Positions 49,506 through 55,583 of a stretch of 55,583 nucleotides of DNA are shown here, piece after piece. The notes under the pieces were generated by a model that was not told where the DNA came from, searched no databases, and saw only the letters and a list, made by a program, of their open reading frames with translations. The position numbers and the translations under genes are program-made. Every line of letters begins with the position of its first letter. Positions within the stretch are counted from its first letter, which is position 1. Source of the stretch: Candidatus Obscuribacterales bacterium (lineage in GTDB: Bacteria; Cyanobacteriota; Vampirovibrionia; Obscuribacterales; Obscuribacteraceae); assembly GCA_020054205.1 (NCBI GenBank), contig JAGVLS010000031.1, positions 1 through 55,583 of the forward strand, in the 5' to 3' direction.

Positions 49506-50636
49506 ATGGTTCAGCAAGAGGAAGATTTACTGCAGCTTGATTATCCAAAGGCTTTGCTAATAATTGCTAGTCAATTTTACGATACGATGACATGCAAAGT
49601 GATTCCTAGGCTCGAAGAATTGCAACAGGAAGTGGGTGAAATTTGCTGCATGCCTCTTATGGAGGAAGATCACCCGGATCTAATTCGAATGTTTGGCAGT
49701 ATGGAAAGTTTCTTGCCAGGGTTTATTTCGGGAGAAGCTCAAGTTACAGCTTGCATAAAGCAATTGCAAAAAGTGCAGTTCTCACTAATTCAGCCAAGTG
49801 CACTATTGAAAGCATTTACTGAAGACATGCAAGCATTTAATAGCCTGCAACAACTCTGTTGTGACTTTAATTTAGATAAAGATATTATTGGTAAGGCTAC
49901 GGAAAAATTATTAGAGAATGCAGGCATTGCCTGTCATAGCGTTGACAAACTATTGCCACTGTTATTTGATGATCAGGCAAGGCAATTACTTCTTGCACTT
50001 TGTCCGAATACTTTCTGGCTCTACAGAGTTCTTGTGGCGGCATTTCTGCCGTATGGAGATAGTGCCAAACAAAACTTATCGCGCTTCTCCATAAACGAGA
50101 CTTACCTTATTCTAAAAAATATTGAACAATCTATCAATGCTAAAAAATCTAAATTGGGTAAGATCAGTCCTGTTGAACCTAACACATGGCCAATTCCTTT
50201 TGTGACTTGTGGACTATTTGAAGGTTGGATTTTGATTAATAACTGGAAAGTAAATGGATTGCCTTCAAGTGAAGGGGAAGCACAGTTGATTCCAAATCCT
50301 ATATCGGTTTTGTCAAATAGCTTTCACTTTTTGCGCAATACTACAGCCCTAGCCTTTGGTACCGTAGATGAAGCTGTTAAATTGGCTCCGGAAGGACAAA
50401 ACAAATCTGATTTTTCTCTCCAATCTCTTACAAGATTGGATGAATTGTTCGAGGACACGTATGAATCTATTAGAAAATATGATTTGCCAGGATTTGTAAG
50501 GCTGCGCGAAAGTCTACATGAGCATCCGAAGCTTTTAAAATTGTGTGCCGATATTGAGCAGGATTTATATGATATTCAAGAATATTTGGCCAGTTTCAGG
50601 ATGTTTCTTTCCTGTAAAATCGTGACCAGTGAATAG
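49506..50636 (+). CDS. Helical protein, paralogue of 47537-49210
   Basis: This 376-residue protein contains 'LLPLLFDDQARQLLLALCPN' and 'FWLYRVLVAAFLPYG' near residue 155, matching both halves of the 557-residue neighbour. The N-terminal 'LLIIASQFYDTMTCKVIPRLEELQQEVGEI' also aligns with the neighbour's start. A one-module version thus lies next to a two-module version. ATGGAGATGCTTC is the weak leader before the start. Function unknown. Confidence 0.75.
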   Translation: MVQQEEDLLQLDYPKALLIIASQFYDTMTCKVIPRLEELQQEVGEICCMPLMEEDHPDLIRMFGSMESFLPGFISGEAQVTACIKQLQKVQFSLIQPSALLKAFTEDMQAFNSLQQLCCDFNLDKDIIGKATEKLLENAGIACHSVDKLLPLLFDDQARQLLLALCPNTFWLYRVLVAAFLPYGDSAKQNLSRFSINETYLILKNIEQSINAKKSKLGKISPVEPNTWPIPFVTCGLFEGWILINNWKVNGLPSSEGEAQLIPNPISVLSNSFHFLRNTTALAFGTVDEAVKLAPEGQNKSDFSLQSLTRLDELFEDTYESIRKYDLPGFVRLRESLHEHPKLLKLCADIEQDLYDIQEYLASFRMFLSCKIVTSE

Positions 50637-50788
50637 CCCAAAAAACACCTGGGAAATTCAACAGCGTTTTATTGAAAAATACGAGGTAGATGACTCTGCA
50701 GGAGCTATTTTGTGAAAGTGAAGAAGTGAAACAAGTTATGCCAGCTATTCCGGTGGAGTTTGTTCCAATTGAAAATGAAAATTCTTAA
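50637..50788 (+). pseudogene. Frameshifted remnant of a 51045-51587 homologue
   Basis: Translation gives 'IQQRFIEKYEVDD' in one frame and then 'LFCESEEVKQVMPAIPVEF' in the next frame. The intact gene downstream encodes 'AILVRFVDEYKLGE' and 'VFCKTDEVKQAMPSIPDEF' in the same order. About 30 residues between them are missing and the reading frame is broken. A 32-codon ATG frame starting at 50690 remains open but has no good binding site. Confidence 0.7.
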
Positions 50789-50802
50789 GAAAGGAAAAAA
50801 CA

Positions 50803-51012
50803 GTGGATAGATCTACGCAGGCATTATTGCTATGGGCATTGCTATGGGCGGCTTGCATTGTTTTGGCCTTTTCGTTGCTTAGTGTTACCGTTCTGATGTA
50901 TATGTTAGGAGCTTTATTTGTTCTTGTGCAATATAACGACGCAGATGACTTTATTCTTTGGGGTCGAATTGCTCTTTTGTTCTTACTGATAGCTTATTTT
51001 TGTTCTACCTGA
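50803..51012 (+). CDS. Two-TM small membrane protein, 69 residues
   Basis: The start is GTG after AAGAAAGGA. It has two long hydrophobic segments ('LLLWALLWAACIVLAFSLLS' and 'IALLFLLIAYF') separated by 'VQYNDADDFILWG'. It immediately follows the gene remnant and precedes the intact homologue of that remnant by 32 bases. Function unknown. Confidence 0.65.
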   Translation: MDRSTQALLLWALLWAACIVLAFSLLSVTVLMYMLGALFVLVQYNDADDFILWGRIALLFLLIAYFCST

Positions 51013-51044
51013 ACACAATTAAATAGAAGAGAGGAAAGGCAACA

Positions 51045-51587
51045 ATGGTCATACTCTTTATCGTGGTAAGCGTCATCGCTATCATCAGTCTCATTGCTTT
51101 GGAGCGAGAAAAAGAAAATCATAAAGAGACTAAATTGTGTCTTCAGCAAAAAGAAGATGCTTCTGTTTGCCTGGCGTTGCTGCAGAGAGCTTTTGTACAG
51201 GAGCCTGCTAATACGCTGGAAATAATAGAAATATATATGAGCCTCAAGTTGAAGTTTGGTTTGGAATCGCAGGAAGCAGCTGCTTATTACAATCGTTATT
51301 CGGATAATCCCGACTTTGTTGAATTTGTAAGAAATATAGATGAAATATGGGGACTGCTGCGAATGGATGAAAGTAATAGGCAAGTTATCCAGGCTATCCT
51401 AGTACGCTTTGTTGATGAGTATAAGCTCGGCGAAATGAAAGAGGTTTGTGTCGGCGTAGGCTTTAAGGAAAATAAGCCCTGTCTTGTAGTCTTCTGCAAA
51501 ACTGACGAGGTGAAGCAAGCGATGCCTTCTATTCCGGACGAATTTGAAGGTGTCAAAGTATTTATTGAGATTCATAAGTTCGCATGA
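51045..51587 (+). CDS. Membrane-anchored protein with 'GVG..ENKP' C-terminal domain
   Basis: This 180-residue protein has an N-terminal transmembrane helix (residues 2-19), a charged helical linker, then a C-terminal domain 'VCVGVGFKENKPCLVVFCKTDEV....IPDEFEGVKVFIE'. That pattern (GVG, charged loop, LVV, IP, G..V) occurs in a small alpha/beta domain found before some bacterial serine proteases, where it is thought to pack onto the enzyme. Here it stands alone. A decayed duplicate lies just upstream at 50637-50788. Confidence 0.7.
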   Translation: MVILFIVVSVIAIISLIALEREKENHKETKLCLQQKEDASVCLALLQRAFVQEPANTLEIIEIYMSLKLKFGLESQEAAAYYNRYSDNPDFVEFVRNIDEIWGLLRMDESNRQVIQAILVRFVDEYKLGEMKEVCVGVGFKENKPCLVVFCKTDEVKQAMPSIPDEFEGVKVFIEIHKFA

Positions 51588-51674
51588 GTCTTGCTTAGTA
51601 GGCAAATTGTGTGGAGTAGAGTTTGAACAATTGTTATTCAGTAAAAAGTAGCTTTTCTATTTAAGGAACAAACC

Positions 51675-52325
51675 ATGAAAATGCTGAGTATGCGTCAAGT
51701 TGAACAGTTCATTCAGGAAGGAAAATGGCTGCAAGAAAGCACCACTTTGCTAAGAAAAATCATACTGAAGGAACTGTCTGAAGATTTGCCACAGGTTGAC
51801 ATGCCTATGGACGAGAAATACAAGTTAAAAGAAGAAATGCGAAAGACGATTCAGGGACTTGAAGATTCTTACAGCAATACTTTGAGCAATTTGAGTTGTT
51901 TTTATTGCCAGCAGTCTATATTGATTCACCACGCTAGGGTACTTGCGGCATGGCTGAGTGCTGTTCTGCCGGCATTGATTTGTATTTTCGTTTTTCCGTT
52001 ATTCGGGGCAATTGCAATTTCCGGGGGACTGCCGGAAAAAATAATTGTTGGGGTTGTTTTTGGCCTTGCTATGCGATTCCTATTTTCTGAGCGTTGGATA
52101 ATTATGTGCGTACCTATGGGTGATAAATTTGGTGCTAATTGTTTTATATTCTGCTTTTTGTCTGGGCTGATTGTTTTCCCTATTTTGGTTCTTGGAGCGT
52201 TCTCGCTATTTGGGCTGGTGTTATTTGTAAACTTCTTGTGGCTTGTGGCTGGAATATTTTTGATAATTATAATGAATCTCATGCTTCCTTCTTTGTGTAG
52301 AGATATGGTGTGGACGAATTCGTAA
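51675..52325 (+). CDS. Membrane protein with helical cytosolic N-terminus
   Basis: In this 216-residue protein the first 90 residues are charged and helical ('IQEGKWLQESTTLLRKIILK'), then four or five membrane helices fill residues 95-205, ending in 'LPSLCRDMVWTNS'. AAGGAAC lies before the ATG. The layout recalls sensor or anchor proteins but no named family. It lies between the 'GVG' protein and the tail-motif membrane proteins. Confidence 0.65.
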   Translation: MKMLSMRQVEQFIQEGKWLQESTTLLRKIILKELSEDLPQVDMPMDEKYKLKEEMRKTIQGLEDSYSNTLSNLSCFYCQQSILIHHARVLAAWLSAVLPALICIFVFPLFGAIAISGGLPEKIIVGVVFGLAMRFLFSERWIIMCVPMGDKFGANCFIFCFLSGLIVFPILVLGAFSLFGLVLFVNFLWLVAGIFLIIIMNLMLPSLCRDMVWTNS

Positions 52326-52374
52326 GAAGGAATTAGTTGTGGAGAAAAGAAAATCTGAAAGGAAAGTGCAAACT

Positions 52375-52671
52375 ATGAATGAAAAAGACGCCAAATTGCT
52401 TCTAAAAATTGGTTTGGTTTTATGGGTCTCCGCTATCGTTTTGGGATGTTTTTTTGGTGGCTTTCTTTCTGGTATAGTACTTGTGTCGATAATAGCACTG
52501 GTTGTAGTTTGTATAACAATTAGCTTTGACTCTGACGACAAATTTCTATTACTCCTGCTTGTTGTGGTGGGACTTGGGAATATTGGTGCACTGGAAATGT
52601 TTGGTGTAGCGTTAACCATGGCAATGCTTGCCGGCGGGTTGATGGGCAAGGGACTTAGGGGTTCCAATTGA
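52375..52671 (+). CDS. Small membrane protein of the 'GRG' family (3)
   Basis: The start at 52375 ('MNEKDAKLLLKIG') follows GAAAGGAAA. In this 98-residue protein hydrophobic segments fill residues 10-95 and the C-terminus 'ALTMAMLAGGLMGKGLRG' matches the family signature. It is adjacent to the fourth member at 52719 (47-base gap), again in tandem, mirroring the pair at 44915/45325. Confidence 0.7.
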   Translation: MNEKDAKLLLKIGLVLWVSAIVLGCFFGGFLSGIVLVSIIALVVVCITISFDSDDKFLLLLLVVVGLGNIGALEMFGVALTMAMLAGGLMGKGLRGSN

Positions 52672-52718
52672 GGATTGAAAACAAAGACAAAATTTAGAAA
52701 CTAAAGGGAGGGCGAAAA

Positions 52719-53015
52719 ATGGGTGCATTTTTAAGAACTATTGGAACGCTTTTGTTTGCTGTGATTCTGATGTTTACGTTTTCTGCTTATGGCAATCCGG
52801 CTGGTTTCATTGCAGCTCTGTTTGGTGGTGGATTTATGTATATAGGCGGGGGCAGACTGTTTTATAACAATAATGAGCGTACCATGACTTTGCAATTAGG
52901 ATTGCTTGTTCTTGGTACATCGATTCTTTGTATCGTGACGCTTGGAGCGTTTGGTACGCTTCTAGCTTTATCAAGTTGCGCAGGTGCAATTATAGGCTGG
53001 GGCAATACGCATTAG
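52719..53015 (+). CDS. Small membrane protein of the 'GRG' family (4)
   Basis: This 98-residue protein opens 'FLRTIGTLLFAVILMFTFSAYG' and ends 'SSCAGAIIGWGNTH'. It is the closest relative of the gene at 45325, with matching start and end. AAGGGAGGGC precedes the ATG. The order (family members 3 then 4) repeats the order 1 then 2 at 44.9 kb, consistent with segmental duplication of a two-gene unit. Confidence 0.75.
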   Translation: MGAFLRTIGTLLFAVILMFTFSAYGNPAGFIAALFGGGFMYIGGGRLFYNNNERTMTLQLGLLVLGTSILCIVTLGAFGTLLALSSCAGAIIGWGNTH

Positions 53016-53029
53016 AAAGGAGCGAAATT

Positions 53030-53089
53030 ATGACCGGCTTGGCTATACTACTAATCATTGTTGTAGTAGCTCTCGCTAGTAAACGTTAA
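53030..53089 (+). CDS. 19-residue single-TM microprotein
   Basis: ATG at 53030 follows AAAGGAGCGAAATT, an ideal ribosome binding site, 14 bases after the previous stop. The peptide is MTGLAILLIIVVVALASKR: one hydrophobic helix with a basic end. In the +1 frame the sequence continues as 'KVFFNYLSEALWAAAEATRE' to a stop at 53174, just before the terminator, so a frameshift (mutation, error or programmed) could join the two into a 48-residue protein. Confidence 0.6.
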   Translation: MTGLAILLIIVVVALASKR

Positions 53090-53184
53090 AGTCTTCTTTA
53101 ACTACCTTAGCGAAGCTCTTTGGGCAGCGGCAGAAGCTACAAGAGAATCTGATGATGCACGCTGGCTTCTTTGAAAACCCGTGG

Positions 53185-53218
53185 GCAAGTGGGCTGCTAG
53201 AAATAGCAGCCCACTTGC
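53185..53218 (+). terminator. Terminator after the 52.4-53.2 kb genes
   Basis: Perfect 14-bp arms (53185-53198, 53205-53218) with a 6-base loop are followed by TTTTC on the plus strand. Confidence 0.9.
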
Positions 53219-53268
53219 TTTTCACTTCTTCCCCAATACCAAAATAAATTTCGAGAAAGGAAACAACC

Positions 53269-53541
53269 ATGAATAAGTGGATCAACAGCATTAACCGAGC
53301 CATGCATTGGTATCTAACCAATGGGTACGTCCAAGCAGTATCCGTTGCTGTTTGGTGTGCACCAGTTGGATTTTGTTTAGGACTTTTATTCGCTGGCTTG
53401 CTAGGCGCAAATCACAACATCCAATTTCTAGTTGCCACTTTAGCCGCGAACGTTTTGACGACAATTGCAGTAGTTGAATCCCTACGGTCTCAGGTAAAAA
53501 ATAATAGCAAAAGCTCTTCAATACCGACAAAATTTGTGTGA
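53269..53541 (+). CDS. Two-TM small membrane protein, 90 residues
   Basis: Between a polar start ('MNKWINSINRAMHWYLTNG') and a polar Lys/Ser-rich end lie two hydrophobic segments (about residues 22-45 and 52-70). AGAAAGGAAAC precedes the ATG. It follows the terminator at 53.2 kb and may start a new transcript. No family is recognised. Confidence 0.65.
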   Translation: MNKWINSINRAMHWYLTNGYVQAVSVAVWCAPVGFCLGLLFAGLLGANHNIQFLVATLAANVLTTIAVVESLRSQVKNNSKSSSIPTKFV

Positions 53542-53556
53542 ATGAAAATCAATACA

Positions 53557-53629
53557 TCTGAAATCCGATGAATGCTTTTTGCTTATTAGCCCAGTCGAAT
53601 AATTCGTTTGAAATGGAGGACAAAAAATG
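53557..53629 (+). pseudogene. Internally deleted copy of the 44700-44917 segment
   Basis: The bases 53557-53595 match 44700-44738 (inside gene 44248) with one change; the bases after CCAGT match 44879-44917 (the leader and start codon of gene 44915) with two changes. The 145 bases between are missing, and CCAGT stands at both ends of the gap in the full copy. The remnant now supplies the ribosome binding site of the gene at 53627. Confidence 0.85.
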
Positions 53630-54067
53630 AGTACGACGACACAAAGTCCGGAAACATTGAAATTGATGTCTCCCGAAGAATTGCTAGCCGCTTTAACGGA
53701 AAGAGGAAGGCTGAAGGAAGAAAAGAAAAATCAAAAGCAAAAAGCGCAATTGCCGAGGCTGGCTCAAAAAATATTGCAGCATTGTGCAAAAACTATTAGA
53801 AAAATAAGCAGATCGTCAAACCTGAAAATATTTAAATTGAGTACTATTGTTTGTGTTGATGAATTCATACCGAATATTCTTCAGTCGGTGAAAGAATTGA
53901 CTCTTGAGAATCAGGGGGAACTGTTTGCCCTGATCAACAATAAACTTAAAGAAAATGGTTGGTACATTGTTGATGATGATAAGAAAGGGAAAGGCATAGT
54001 TTTCCCTAATGAAAATGAAAGCTTTGAAATTGGTGTTTTGCTTAAAGAAGGAAAAATCCTCGAATAA
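53627..54067 (+). CDS. Hypothetical protein, short homologue of 31793-32524
   Basis: This 146-residue protein has a Lys/Glu-rich helix ('KEEKKNQKQKAQLPRLAQK'), then 'ILQHCAKTI' and 'ELFALINNKLKENGWYIVDD', in the same order as in the minus-strand protein at 31793. It ends about 90 residues earlier than that homologue. ATGGAGGAC before the start is borrowed from the remnant of another locus. Function unknown. Confidence 0.7.
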   Translation: MSTTTQSPETLKLMSPEELLAALTERGRLKEEKKNQKQKAQLPRLAQKILQHCAKTIRKISRSSNLKIFKLSTIVCVDEFIPNILQSVKELTLENQGELFALINNKLKENGWYIVDDDKKGKGIVFPNENESFEIGVLLKEGKILE

Positions 54068-54095
54068 AAATGAATCTAAGAAAAAGGAGGAAGTA

Positions 54096-54758
54096 ATGCT
54101 TGGAAAAAATGATATTAGGGCTGTGATTCAGCCTTCTGTACAATTGGGTAGAAGTATTTCAATTGGTGTACGTAGCATAATGGAAGAAGAGGTTGTAATT
54201 TGTGATGCAGTTGCAATTGAATCTGGCGTGAGAATTAAAGCACGTACAAAAATATATTTTGCTGTCAATATTGGTAATGAAGCTCATATTGGAGAGAATG
54301 TTGTAATTGGTGAAGGTACTGATATAGCTGAGAATGTGTCTATAGGTGGCAACACTAAGATAGGAAAGCATGTAGTAATTGAAGCGGGCGCAGAAATTGG
54401 TAGTAATGTCACTATTGGAGATGGCACTTGGATTGGCAAAAACGCTACGATTGGCACTTGTGCTATTGCTGATGATGAGGGCAGATTTGCGGAAGGACTT
54501 ATTATCGAGCAAAACGTAAGAATTGCTGAAGGTGCTTATATTATGAACGGTGTTTGTCTTGAAAGTGGAGTTAAGGTGGGTGTCAAAACAGAAATTTATT
54601 CTGGCACAAAAATTGGCTCAAATACACGCATTGGTGAGCATTCAACAATTGCAGATAATGTTTTGATTGGACGAAATGTACGAATTAGCAGTTTTGTAAG
54701 GGTAAATGCAGGCGTTAATGTTTGTGATGCAGAAAGAGTTTATAGACATCTGTGCTAG
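54096..54758 (+). CDS. Hexapeptide-repeat (left-handed beta-helix) protein
   Basis: The start at 54096 follows AAGGAGGAAGTA; the frame extends upstream without a site. The 220 residues are almost entirely hexapeptide repeats ([IV]-G-x-x-x-x), e.g. 'IGENVVIGEGTDIAENVSIG', the fold of LpxA-type acyltransferases. An insert 'DDEGRFAEGL' interrupts the helix near residue 130. No C-terminal helical domain or catalytic His in the usual context is apparent, so transferase activity is uncertain. A trimer is expected. Confidence 0.85.
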   Translation: MLGKNDIRAVIQPSVQLGRSISIGVRSIMEEEVVICDAVAIESGVRIKARTKIYFAVNIGNEAHIGENVVIGEGTDIAENVSIGGNTKIGKHVVIEAGAEIGSNVTIGDGTWIGKNATIGTCAIADDEGRFAEGLIIEQNVRIAEGAYIMNGVCLESGVKVGVKTEIYSGTKIGSNTRIGEHSTIADNVLIGRNVRISSFVRVNAGVNVCDAERVYRHLC

Positions 54759-54864
54759 CTAGTATTGTAGTTGACTTAACGAATTAATTTTATATGTGAT
54801 TGATATTACCTGCTTAATCATCGGTGCACAATTTACAAATACCAACAGGCAAAAGAGGATAAGT

Positions 54865-55227
54865 ATGTCTATCGACAACACGATTTGCGTGCTGCGGACG
54901 CGGAAGCCGAATGGTTTGGGTAGTGAATTTCGGGTTGCTTTGGTGCAGGCAGCCGAGCGGTTTTATCCGGGAGAGATGAAGCGGAAGAACTACTGGATGT
55001 TGGTTCAGAGCTTTGGTCGCAGCCGGGTTTTTGCTGACAAGGATGAGTCGCGCGATGAAGAGTTTTGTCCAAGCGCAGAGGAGCAGGCGTGGAAGCAGGC
55101 TTTGCGCAAGGCAAGGGGTCTTCGAAGAAGCGGAAGAGGCGGTCTCGAGTATGGAGTTCGTTCGGTGCATTTGAAGATGGTCTTTCCTGCTGACGCCAAA
55201 CCCCCTCGGCACAGGCGGAGGACTTAA
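54865..55227 (+). CDS. Hypothetical basic protein, GC-richer than neighbours
   Basis: The start at 54865 ('MSIDNTICVLRTRKPNGLG') follows AAGAGGATA. The 120 residues are basic, especially the end ('ARGLRRSGRGGLEYGVRS'...'PRHRRRT'), with 'SEFRVALVQAAERFYPGEM' near the start. Base composition is clearly more GC-rich than the surrounding array, which suggests a different origin. No family is recognised. A terminator lies 80 bases downstream. Confidence 0.65.
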   Translation: MSIDNTICVLRTRKPNGLGSEFRVALVQAAERFYPGEMKRKNYWMLVQSFGRSRVFADKDESRDEEFCPSAEEQAWKQALRKARGLRRSGRGGLEYGVRSVHLKMVFPADAKPPRHRRRT

Positions 55228-55463
55228 GAGAGCACTGCTTTCATCATTGTTTGACTAAGCAATCGATTGGATTTGCTACAGGCATTTCCAGCTAAATTTC
55301 AGCGATTCTCACAGCGGGATCGGACACCTATCCCGCTGTGATTTCTTTTTCTGTATTAGTTCACTAAACCATGTAGTAAGAAGAGTAGTTTAAACCTGTG
55401 CCATTTTCAGATTTTTTTGTTTGGGGTCTGGCCAAAATAGCTATTAGATCTTAGAATTGATAT
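55228..55463. other. Intergenic stretch with terminator
   Basis: Apart from the terminator at 55309-55341 no feature is recognised. It separates the plus-strand array from a possible transposase gene. Confidence 0.5.
55309..55341 (+). terminator. Terminator at the end of the plus-strand array
   Basis: TCACAGCGGGAT at 55309-55320 pairs fully with 55330-55341; TTTCTTTTT follows on the plus strand. Confidence 0.9.
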
Positions 55464-55583
55464 GTGAGCAAGAAAAAATCTAATTGCCAATCATGTATAG
55501 ATTTGAATGCCCGACTGGAAAGGTTAGAGGCAAGACTTGATAGTGCAGAAAAACAAGCGGAACATTGGCACAAGAGATGGGGA
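55464..55583 (+). CDS. Start of a possible IS66-like transposase (cut by window end)
   Basis: A GTG start leads an open frame to the window edge (40 codons): a CxxC pair in 'NCQSC' followed by a coiled-coil 'LNARLERLEARLDSAEKQAE' and 'HWHKRWG'. A Cys-rich start and leucine-heptad helix are common at the N-terminus of IS66-type TnpC transposases. The catalytic part is beyond the window, so this is a tentative call. No ribosome binding site is obvious. Confidence 0.4.
   Translation, partial: MSKKKSNCQSCIDLNARLERLEARLDSAEKQAEHWHKRWG

Overview
The window is about 40% GC and densely coding. It comes from an uncultured, probably Gram-negative-type bacterium. Most genes have purine-rich Shine-Dalgarno sequences, the genetic code is standard, and there are a lipobox lipoprotein, EF-hand and leucine-rich-repeat proteins. 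Two proteins begin with a 'FTLRQLLVF..LA' type signal-anchor that is common in Planctomycetota. A planctomycete or a non-photosynthetic relative of Cyanobacteria would fit, but the lineage cannot be fixed from this sequence. No replication, ribosomal or phage structural genes are seen, so the window reads as an accessory region.

Layout. (1) 0.3-9.8 kb: an unbroken minus-strand run of 14 genes (methyltransferase, P-loop kinase-like protein, WD40-like propeller, lipoprotein, small membrane proteins, unknowns) ending in a strong terminator. (2) 10.6-12.0 kb: a plus-strand pair, a CooC/ParA-like ATPase and a thioredoxin-fold [2Fe-2S] ferredoxin, behind an 817-bp gap containing a Fur-like box. (3) 12.2-23.0 kb: minus-strand genes, including a beta-solenoid-like protein with two repeats and an operon that ends in a 963-residue fusion of a catalase-like domain with a cyclooxygenase/alpha-dioxygenase-type heme peroxidase. 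The same operon carries a NadD-like/HIT fusion, a GNAT acetyltransferase and several membrane proteins. (4) 23.4-27.9 kb: a decayed HigBA module, then a minus-strand tRNA array of 14 ordinary tRNAs plus one tRNA-like gene carrying about 71 extra bases in the anticodon region. (5) 28.3-39.7 kb: minus-strand unknowns, two LRR proteins, two EF-hand membrane proteins, and a promoter-RNA-terminator unit at 37.1 kb. (6) 40.3-41.8 kb: a MazEF-type module and a NarL-type response regulator. (7) 42.2-55.2 kb: a plus-strand array of about 20 mostly small genes, many of them paralogous to each other or to genes in the minus-strand part. The window ends in the start of a possible IS66-like transposase.

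The most unusual signals are: a 170-bp leader element present in three copies in front of three unrelated plus-strand genes, with compensatory base changes in a predicted RNA stem; the interrupted tRNA; the peroxidase fusion; and repeated signs of local duplication and decay in the plus-strand array (frameshifted and internally deleted gene remnants, families of tiny membrane proteins). The functions of most genes are unknown, and these are described by what can be seen rather than assigned a role.
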